Part shown: positions 1 to 5,540 of the stretch, piece after piece
Layout: every line of letters begins with the position of its first letter
Position numbering within the stretch: the first letter of the stretch is position 1
Assembly: GCA_964392615.1 (NCBI GenBank)
Contig: CAYMRB010000555.1
Coordinates: forward strand, 1 to 5,540
Origin: CAYMRB01 sp964392615
Lineage (GTDB): Bacteria; Planctomycetota; UBA8108
Length of the DNA stretch: 5,540 nucleotides
Reading direction: 5' to 3'
Translations under genes and position numbers: made by a program
Notes under the pieces: model-generated
Database searches by the model: none
Told to the model about the DNA's origin: nothing
Seen by the model: only the letters and a program-made list of their open reading frames with translations

Positions 1-108
1 TATCGGAGTCGGTATCGGAGTCGGTATCGGAGTCGGTATCGGAGTCGGTATCGGTGTCGGTGTCGGTGTCGGTATCGGTGCCAGAGTCGGAAACGAAATC
101 GCAGTCGA
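1..108. repeat. Hexamer tandem repeat array, left flank
   Basis: Positions 1-90 split into fifteen consecutive six-base units of the form (T/A)(A/G)TCGG; only unit 79-84 (TGCCAG) departs from it. The first 48 bases are four copies of a twelve-base unit, TATCGGAGTCGG. Positions 49-78 switch to TATCGG and TGTCGG units. From 91 to 108 the units (AAACGA, AATCGC, AGTCGA) are degenerate but stay in six-base phase, which suggests decay of a once longer array. It runs off the left edge of the window, so its full length is unknown. A related array lies in the same orientation after gene 2. I read it as an intergenic simple repeat. A coding role for an upstream gene is not excluded, because several frames through it are open. 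Confidence 0.95.
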
Positions 109-185
109 CGCGGTGACCCTTTCGTGACATCCTCGCGCAAGATGAACGCGTCGCGGGGCCGCGCCGTCTCGTTCCCCGCCAGGCC

Positions 186-193
186 GGCGAGGT
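186..193 (+). promoter_or_regulatory. Ribosome binding site of gene 1
   Basis: GGCGAGGT contains the core GAGGT (189-193), which matches the 3' end of 16S rRNA, with four bases before the ATG at 198. It decides the start: in this frame there is a TGA at 114-116, and no ATG, GTG or TTG codon between that stop and 198. No convincing promoter is visible in 109-185. Confidence 0.7.
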
Positions 194-197
194 CGCC

Positions 198-2912
198 ATG
201 TCGTCCGGACATCGCAGAGTGTGGATCATCGCGCTGCCGCTCGCCGCGCTCGTCGCGGTCGGCGTCGCAGTCGTCGTGTTGCGCGCGCCGCTCGAGGAGG
301 CGTGGCTGCACCATCGGCTGAGATCTTCCGACAAGGACGTGGCCACGGCGGCAGCCGAGGTGTTGATCGCGCGGGGCGATCTGCGCGCGCTGCCGGTCCT
401 GGCGCGGCGCGACGCGGGGTCGAAGATCGTTCTGGCGGAGCGGGAGAGCTGGCTCGAGGGCGATGCGAGTCTCGCCGACTTGCGCAAGGCCTCGCGTGGG
501 GAACCGATCTGGACGCTGCGCGCGGTCGCGGCGCTCGGCGACCGCGCCGAGGAGGCTCTCCCGTCGCTTGTCGCGCTCGTCCACGACGATGACTCGGCGG
601 TGCGGTTTGCCGCGCTGCTCGCGATCTCTGGCGTCGCTGAATCGACCGGCGGCACACTTCCCGAGCCGTCGACGCTGCTCGAGCTCCTCGCGAGTGACGA
701 CGACGCGGTGGGGCTCGGAGCGATGTCGCTCCTCAGCCGACTCCCGCGTCTCGAGGTCGACGTCGCACGGGCCGCGCTGCGCACGATCGTCCAACAGTAT
801 CGCGGGCTCCGTCGAGTACAGCTGCTCCTCGACAGCTGGCCGCAAGGCGACGACCCGCTGCCTCTTCTCGAGACGTGGCTCGACGATCCCGCGCTCGAGG
901 TCGGTGCCGCCTGCACGCTCGGGGCGGTCGTGGTGGTCTCGTCCGGCTACTTCGGGAGCGCCGACGCGCCCCCGTCGCGAGACCCGCGAGGCCTGCCGCG
1001 ACTCCTGCGGGCCCTCGAGCATCGCTCGTCCGACGTGCGTCTGGTGGCGATCGAGTATCTGGCCGCGGTCGAGCTCGAACTCGACCGAGCGGAGCCGGCC
1101 TGGCGCGCCGCGATGCGACTGGCGGCGGCCGATCCGGATCCGGCGGTGCGCAGCGCGGCGGTCGAGATGATGGAGGACTGGGCGGTCTCGATCGACACGT
1201 CGCCACCGGCCTACCTCCGCGATGTCGCCTGGCAGCTGGTCGCGAGTGACGACGCAAACGCGCGTGACCTCGGGTTCGAGTTCCACACGCTGCGCGACGA
1301 TCTCGATGCCGAGGACGTTCGACGCCTGCTGCCGCTCGCGCACGGGACCGACCCGCTCGATGCGGAGACCCGCGTCGGCGCGTTGCGCGTGATCGCCGCC
1401 GCGTCGCGCCTCTGGTACGGACCTCCCGAGCGGGCCGCGGCACTCGCGTCGCAAGTCGTGCCCCTGCTGATCGCGGCGCTCGACGACGAGGACCCGGATC
1501 GGACGGAGGCGGTGATCTCCGCGCTCGCGCAGATCGGCCCCGCTGCCGCAGCGGCGATTCCGCGGCTGACGGCGTTGTTGCCCGACGAGGATCTGTCGCT
1601 GGAGGCGAAAGACGCGCTGGCGTCGATCTGCCCGCATCGTCTGCCTGTCGCGCCGTTGGCTGCGGTTCTCGGCGGCGAGAGCTCGTGGGCGCGTCGCGCC
1701 GTTCTCCGTCTCGTTAGCGACGTCGGGCCGCACGCCGCGGCGCTCGGGCCGGCGGTCCTGGACGCGTGGCGCGCGAACCGGCAGCAACGGATGGTCACGC
1801 CCGAAGGCCCCGACAGTTCGGGAACCAGCGCCGCCGAGATCGACCTGGAGTACGAGGCGGAGATGCTATTCGAGGCGCTGACGCGCATCGGGCCGTCCTT
1901 GGCCGACGAGACGGCTCCGACCGCCTCCGACCTCCGCGAGCTTTTCGTGCACGCGGTCGAGCGAGCCGAGCTGGGAGTGAAGGTCGAGGCACTCGACGCC
2001 CTCACGGCCATCGAGCCTCGCCTCGACGATGCGCATCGCGAGCGACTCGAATGCGTGTGGCACGGGGCGACTGAGGACCGCGATTTCAACACGGCGTCCG
2101 CGCTCGTCGGGCTCGGCGTCGTGCGCCACGACGTGGTCGACGCGATGCTCGTCGCGGCGCGGGCGGACCTCTTCGACGCGGAGTCCGACGGCTGCTACGG
2201 ATCGGCGCAGTCGTTGGCGATGCCAGGTGTCCCGGCGGCGTGGTTCGTTCCCGGTCTGCGGGAGTGGCTCGTTCACGAATACGTGCAGCCGCCCCCGGGG
2301 CTGGACGATGACGACGAGGACGATAACTATTACGGCATCGCGCCCTGGAGCGACGAGGCCGTTCGCATTCTCGAGACGCTCGGCCCGGCGGGACGCGAGG
2401 CTGCGCCGGCGCTCGCCGGGCTCGTCACGCGACCAGCGTTCGCGTCGCGTTCCGCGGCTTGTCGCGCGCTCGGTTCGGTCGACGCCGATGGCGCCGCGGC
2501 GCTGCCGGCACTCACGTCGGCGCTGCGCGATCCGCAGACGCGGCTCGCGGCTCTCGATGGGCTGCTCCTTCTTGGACCGGCAGCCGCAGCGGTCGTCGAG
2601 GCGGTCGTGCCGCACCTCGATGACGCCAGCCCCACCGTGCGCGAGCGGAGTGCCGAGCTCATCGGCACGTGTTTCGATGCTGCTCAGCTCACCGGGTTGG
2701 CACCGGACCGCGTCGTCGCGGCGCTCGTCCGTCGTCTCGACGACTCCCGCTGGTTCGTGCGACAGCGCGCCGCGTGGGCGCTCGGAGAGCTCGGCGCGCA
2801 CGCGATGTCGGCCGTGGCGCAGCTGCGGGCGCGTCTCGACGATGCGGACTCGCGGGTCGCGTGGCAGGCGCGCAAGTCGCTGACTCGCATCGGCGGAAGG
2901 CAGGTGCGATGA
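198..2912 (+). CDS. Membrane-anchored HEAT-repeat protein (gene 1)
   Basis: A 904-residue protein of unknown specific function. Residues 8-28 form one hydrophobic helix after a basic start (H5 R6 R7). I infer a signal anchor that leaves the rest outside the inner membrane; no clear cleavage site or lipobox is seen. The remainder is an alpha-solenoid of HEAT/PBS-lyase-like repeats with the pattern LxxLLxDxDxxVRxxAAxALGxIGPxA. The clearest units lie near residues 120-145, 264-290, 305-328, 420-448, 718-757, 766-793, 797-825, 838-866 and 870-898. Two non-repeat inserts stand out: a polar stretch at about 535-550 and an Asp-rich run with YYG at 701-717. No catalytic motif is recognisable; a scaffold or protein-binding role is the usual expectation for such folds. 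It is the first gene of a two-gene operon and a paralogue of the next gene. Repeat calls are by eye, so unit borders are approximate. The start is well supported by its ribosome site. Confidence 0.93.
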   Translation: MSSGHRRVWIIALPLAALVAVGVAVVVLRAPLEEAWLHHRLRSSDKDVATAAAEVLIARGDLRALPVLARRDAGSKIVLAERESWLEGDASLADLRKASRGEPIWTLRAVAALGDRAEEALPSLVALVHDDDSAVRFAALLAISGVAESTGGTLPEPSTLLELLASDDDAVGLGAMSLLSRLPRLEVDVARAALRTIVQQYRGLRRVQLLLDSWPQGDDPLPLLETWLDDPALEVGAACTLGAVVVVSSGYFGSADAPPSRDPRGLPRLLRALEHRSSDVRLVAIEYLAAVELELDRAEPAWRAAMRLAAADPDPAVRSAAVEMMEDWAVSIDTSPPAYLRDVAWQLVASDDANARDLGFEFHTLRDDLDAEDVRRLLPLAHGTDPLDAETRVGALRVIAAASRLWYGPPERAAALASQVVPLLIAALDDEDPDRTEAVISALAQIGPAAAAAIPRLTALLPDEDLSLEAKDALASICPHRLPVAPLAAVLGGESSWARRAVLRLVSDVGPHAAALGPAVLDAWRANRQQRMVTPEGPDSSGTSAAEIDLEYEAEMLFEALTRIGPSLADETAPTASDLRELFVHAVERAELGVKVEALDALTAIEPRLDDAHRERLECVWHGATEDRDFNTASALVGLGVVRHDVVDAMLVAARADLFDAESDGCYGSAQSLAMPGVPAAWFVPGLREWLVHEYVQPPPGLDDDDEDDNYYGIAPWSDEAVRILETLGPAGREAAPALAGLVTRPAFASRSAACRALGSVDADGAAALPALTSALRDPQTRLAALDGLLLLGPAAAAVVEAVVPHLDDASPTVRERSAELIGTCFDAAQLTGLAPDRVVAALVRRLDDSRWFVRQRAAWALGELGAHAMSAVAQLRARLDDADSRVAWQARKSLTRIGGRQVR
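2298..2348 (+). other. Asp-rich segment with YYG motif inside gene 1
   Basis: Residues 701-717 interrupt the solenoid. Seven Asp/Glu residues in a row (703-709), then Asn, lead into YYGIAPW, right after a proline triplet (698-700). The run is too irregular for a canonical EF-hand or dockerin loop, so metal binding is only a possibility. A shorter counterpart, DSDWSWYGID, occurs in gene 2 at residues 615-624, so the element looks conserved between the two paralogues. Confidence 0.6.
2895..2900 (+). promoter_or_regulatory. Ribosome binding site of gene 2
   Basis: GGAAGG lies eight bases before the ATG at 2909, inside the last codons of gene 1. It supports starting gene 2 at 2909, although its frame stays open upstream to an ATG at 2669. 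Together with the stop/start overlap it points to translation by re-initiating ribosomes. Confidence 0.65.
2909..2912 (+). other. ATGA stop/start overlap of the two genes
   Basis: The TGA stop of gene 1 (2910-2912) shares bases with the ATG of gene 2 (2909-2911). Such four-base overlaps are a classic sign of translational coupling within an operon, giving linked output of the two proteins. No separate promoter for gene 2 is needed or seen. Confidence 0.9.
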
Positions 2913-5449
2913 AGCTGCGCGCATCCACCGCCGCCCGCGTCGTCGTCGCGCTCGTCATCGTTTGCCTCTTCACGCTGGGCGCCGTCGGCTTCGCGTTGCG
3001 CGGAACGCTGGCGACTTGGTGGCGCGGCGAGGGAACCGCGCCCGACGTCCTGCTGCCGGAGAGCGACGCGGAGGCTCTCGCGACGCGTGGCGAACCGCGC
3101 GGCCTGGAGCACCTCGTGCGCCGGTTCGCGACGGACAAGAAGATCGCCGCGGTGTTTCTGCAGGAGGACACGCTGCGCGCCGCGTCCGTGGAAAGCGCGC
3201 TCGATGACAGCGGCCTGTGCTCGGAGGTCGGGTCGGCCGCGATTCGAGTCGTCGCGTCTTCCGATCACGACGCGGCCATGCTGAGAACGCTGACGAAGCT
3301 CGTCGTCGATCCGGATCCGCACGTCCGCCTCGCCGCGATGATCTGCGTGCGGGGCTGGACCGGATCGTGGTCGGGGTGGGCGGACGTTTACGCTCGCGAG
3401 GCGATGGCCCCCGTGGCGCCCGAGCTCGTCCCGGTGCTCGTGGCGCGCGTCGAGAACGGTTCCGCCGTCGAGCGCGGCGCTGCGGCGTGGGTGCTCGAGA
3501 CGTTTCCGTGCGACGAGGCCGCGACACGGCGGCTGCTCTGGACGGTGCTGACGACCGAGACGGAGGTCGAGGACTGTCGGGCCCTTCTCGGCGAGAGCTG
3601 GTTGCGCGCGGGTCTGTCGACCGCGCTCGCCGAGGTGATGGAGGAGGGCGGGGCGGACGTGCGCGCGCGAGCCGCTGCGGTGCTCGGCGGCTTGCGAGAC
3701 GACGGGCCGAGCGGCGTGTCGTTCGAGGCGTTGCTCGACGACGCCGACCCTCGTGTCCGCGTGGCGGCGCTCGAGAGACTCGACGCGGAGACGGAGATCG
3801 GCTCATACGACGTCTTCATCCGCGCGGCGTCGGACGCCGACGAGAGCGTCCGCGCGGACGCGTACAGGGCGCTCGACACTCGGCTGCGCACGCGTCCGGC
3901 CACGGTCGATCCGCGACCGGTGGCCAGGGCGCTGCTCGCCCGCATCGAGCGCGGTGACATCGGAGCCGCCAAGCCCTTCGCCAGCGCGCGGCCGGACGAC
4001 GCGTCCATCGAGCGGCTCATCGCGTGTGTCGATTCCGACGCGACAGCGCGAGTGCGTCGTGCTGTCGCGTCGGCGCTCGGCGCGGTGGCTCCGTTCACGC
4101 TCTTCCGTCCCGAGCGTCGCGCGCTGCTCGACGCGATGGTCGCAGCCCTTGTCCGCACGGCGCGCGACGCTGACGACTCGGTGCGAGCAGTAGCGATCGA
4201 TGCCCTCGGTGCGACCGGTCCCGCGGCAAGCGTCGCGGGTGACGTCCTCATCGCAGCGCTCGACGATCCGGCGTCGTCGGCGCGCGACGCGGCGACCGAT
4301 GCTCTCGTGCGACTCGGTTCCGTGATGCGCGGTCGGCTCGACGCGCTCGTCGCGCGGCTGGCTTCGGACGATGCGGCATCGCGGCGCCAGGCGGCGAGGA
4401 TCCTCGGGACGTGGGGCCTCGAGGCGAAGCCGGCGCTGGATGCTCTGCTGCGCGCGCTGGACGACAGCGATCGCGAAGTCGTCAAGCTGGCGGCGCACGC
4501 TCTCGAGCCGATCGTCGCGGAAGAGTCGCGCGTCGTGTCGCGGCTCGACGCCCAGCTCGGCTCCGGCGAGGGAGAGGAGGCGGACGGATACTCCGCCGGT
4601 TCGCTCCTCGCTCGCGTCGGGCGGCCGGCGGCGAGTGCGGTGTCGACGATACTGCGGCTGGATCTCGATGAGGACGACCGCGTCTGGTGGCTCGCGGCCG
4701 TCGCGCCGGACGACCCGCGCGCACTGCAGGAGATCGCGAGAGTCGCGTTCGACAGCGATTGGTCTTGGTACGGGATCGATGCCCTGGCGCACGCGGGACC
4801 GGCTGCAGAACCGTATGTGCTCCAGCTCGCCGACCGAGTGCTTGCCGAGTGTCGGTCGACCGCGGGATTCGATCCGTTCGGAATCATCGCGGACTTTCTT
4901 GATGGAACCCATTCGCCCGTCGCGGCGCGCGCGCTCGGAGCCATCGGTCCGGACGCCGCCACCGCCGTTCCTGCCCTCGTCCGGCTGCTACAAGTGACGG
5001 CGGCCGCGGGCCGCGTCGAAGCCGCACTGGCGCTCGGCGAGATCGGCGCGCGGGCCGACCTCGCGGTGCCGGCGCTCGTCGCGGTGCTCATCGAACGAGA
5101 GCTGCGACTTCCGGCGCTGCAAGCGCTCGAGCGCTTCGGCCCGGCGGCCAGCGACGCGGTACCCGCTATCTTGCCGCACCTCGACGATCGCGACAGGCGC
5201 GTGCGCGAGCAGGTCGCTCGCGTGCTCGGTCACCTCGCCGTCGATGCGCACGTCGTCGCTCCGGCTCTCGCCCGCGCACTCGACGACGTGCGCTTTCAAG
5301 TGCGCGTGCGGGCCGCGTGGGCGCTGGGCGAGTTCGGCGCAGCGGCAGCCGCGCACCGCGACGTACTCGCGAAGATTGCGCGGGACGACGCCGATCCGCG
5401 CGTGCGATGGCAGGCGCGCAAGAGCCTCGCGCGGATTCCGTCGGGGTAG
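2909..5449 (+). CDS. Membrane-anchored HEAT-repeat protein (gene 2)
   Basis: An 846-residue protein of unknown specific function, built like gene 1. A basic start (K2, R4, R10) precedes a hydrophobic helix at about 11-30, here read as a signal anchor. Cleavage after A29 (GFA) is a weaker alternative. Starting at 2909 gives this proper membrane start; the upstream extension of the frame to 2669 is Arg-rich and looks like shadow sequence. HEAT/PBS-lyase-like units are clear near residues 127-150, 244-262, 270-292, 303-322, 406-435, 443-469, 476-500, 506-533, 670-694, 700-728, 733-757, 750-776, 783-810 and 815-843. The stretch at 550-563 is polar and Gly/Glu-rich, and DSDWSWYGID sits at 615-624. 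No enzymatic motif is visible. Homology to gene 1 is obvious at both ends, which makes tandem duplication likely. It is probably co-translated with gene 1 and may pair with it. The TAG stop is followed after five bases by the right repeat array. Confidence 0.93.
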   Translation: MKLRASTAARVVVALVIVCLFTLGAVGFALRGTLATWWRGEGTAPDVLLPESDAEALATRGEPRGLEHLVRRFATDKKIAAVFLQEDTLRAASVESALDDSGLCSEVGSAAIRVVASSDHDAAMLRTLTKLVVDPDPHVRLAAMICVRGWTGSWSGWADVYAREAMAPVAPELVPVLVARVENGSAVERGAAAWVLETFPCDEAATRRLLWTVLTTETEVEDCRALLGESWLRAGLSTALAEVMEEGGADVRARAAAVLGGLRDDGPSGVSFEALLDDADPRVRVAALERLDAETEIGSYDVFIRAASDADESVRADAYRALDTRLRTRPATVDPRPVARALLARIERGDIGAAKPFASARPDDASIERLIACVDSDATARVRRAVASALGAVAPFTLFRPERRALLDAMVAALVRTARDADDSVRAVAIDALGATGPAASVAGDVLIAALDDPASSARDAATDALVRLGSVMRGRLDALVARLASDDAASRRQAARILGTWGLEAKPALDALLRALDDSDREVVKLAAHALEPIVAEESRVVSRLDAQLGSGEGEEADGYSAGSLLARVGRPAASAVSTILRLDLDEDDRVWWLAAVAPDDPRALQEIARVAFDSDWSWYGIDALAHAGPAAEPYVLQLADRVLAECRSTAGFDPFGIIADFLDGTHSPVAARALGAIGPDAATAVPALVRLLQVTAAAGRVEAALALGEIGARADLAVPALVAVLIERELRLPALQALERFGPAASDAVPAILPHLDDRDRRVREQVARVLGHLAVDAHVVAPALARALDDVRFQVRVRAAWALGEFGAAAAAHRDVLAKIARDDADPRVRWQARKSLARIPSG

Positions 5450-5454
5450 GAGGC

Positions 5455-5502
5455 GTCGGAGTCGGTGTCGGAGTCGGTGTCGGAGTCGGTGTCCGAGTCC
5501 GT
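5455..5502. repeat. Hexamer tandem repeat array, right flank
   Basis: Eight six-base units follow in exact phase: GTCGGA and GTCGGT alternate for six units (5455-5490), then GTCCGA and GTCCGT, each with one change. The underlying twelve-base unit, TGTCGGAGTCGG, differs from that of the left array (TATCGGAGTCGG) at one position, and the orientation is the same. It begins five bases after the stop of gene 2. Its location in the 3' untranslated region argues for a recurrent intergenic element. Confidence 0.93.
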
Positions 5503-5514
5503 GGCGAAGACCGA

Positions 5515-5531
5515 CCCCCACCCGGAGGGGG
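5515..5531 (+). terminator. Possible hairpin terminator after gene 2
   Basis: CCCCC (5515-5519) can pair with GGGGG (5527-5531) around a seven-base loop, forming a five-base-pair all-GC stem 66 bases after the stop of gene 2. The nine bases left in the window (AGCGGGCGC) contain no T run, so a classic factor-independent terminator is not shown. It could equally be a repeated palindromic element. Confidence 0.3.
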
Positions 5532-5540
5532 AGCGGGCGC

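Noticed and set aside
1..108. CRISPR array
   Set aside because: Units are six or twelve bases with no unique spacers; this is a simple tandem repeat.
124..150. Promoter with a GTGACA -35 box at 124-129
   Set aside because: No acceptable -10 hexamer lies 16-18 bases downstream; one near match in GC-rich DNA is not evidence.
2304..2327. EF-hand or dockerin calcium loop in gene 1
   Set aside because: The acidic run lacks the spaced Asp/Asn pattern and central Gly of those loops, so metal binding is left only as a possibility.
2669..2908. Upstream extension of gene 2 to an ATG at 2669
   Set aside because: The added 80 residues are Arg-rich out-of-frame reading of gene 1. The start at 2909 has a ribosome site, an ATGA overlap and yields a normal membrane-anchor N-terminus.
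1866..2924. Long - strand open frame across the end of gene 1
   Set aside because: Arg-rich and low in hydrophobic periodicity; it is a shadow of the HEAT coding frame.
2954..2965. Lipoprotein signal around Cys19 of gene 2
   Set aside because: The residues before the Cys (Val-Ile-Val) do not fit a lipobox, which needs a small residue at -1, and the Cys lies inside the hydrophobic helix.
3388..5091. A 567-codon open frame on the - strand, antisense to gene 2
   Set aside because: Its product is a monotonous Ser/Ala/Arg-rich sequence with no domain, as expected from antisense reading of GC-rich codons. The + strand frame has a clear HEAT pattern.

Overview
The window is very GC-rich DNA. It holds two long genes on the + strand, with the same kind of six-base tandem repeat on either side. 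There is no RNA gene, CRISPR array or mobile element that I can support. The GC content, the strong G/C preference at third codon positions and the long membrane-anchored HEAT-repeat proteins fit a Gram-negative bacterium with a large genome. Myxococcota or Planctomycetota are my best guesses, but this is inference and no marker in the window settles it.

Layout: (1) 1-108, a tandem array of a (T/A)(A/G)TCGG hexamer, clean to about 90 and then decaying in phase; (2) 109-197, a short leader ending in a GAGGT ribosome binding site; (3) 198-2912, gene 1, a 904-residue protein with one N-terminal membrane helix followed by HEAT/PBS-lyase-like repeats; (4) 2909-5449, gene 2, an 846-residue protein of the same architecture, whose ATG overlaps the stop of gene 1 as ATGA; (5) 5455-5502, a second array of the same hexamer family in the same orientation; (6) 5515-5531, a short GC hairpin close to the window edge that could be a terminator.

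The two proteins look like paralogues from an old tandem duplication. They share the membrane anchor, a motif just after it, an Asp-rich Tyr-Gly element in the last third and an almost identical C-terminal cap. Their middles have diverged and they differ in length. The overlap implies that they are made together from one transcript at matched amounts, so a hetero-complex on the outer face of the inner membrane is a reasonable hypothesis. Neither protein shows a catalytic motif. HEAT solenoids usually act as protein-binding scaffolds, and the partner here cannot be read from the sequence.
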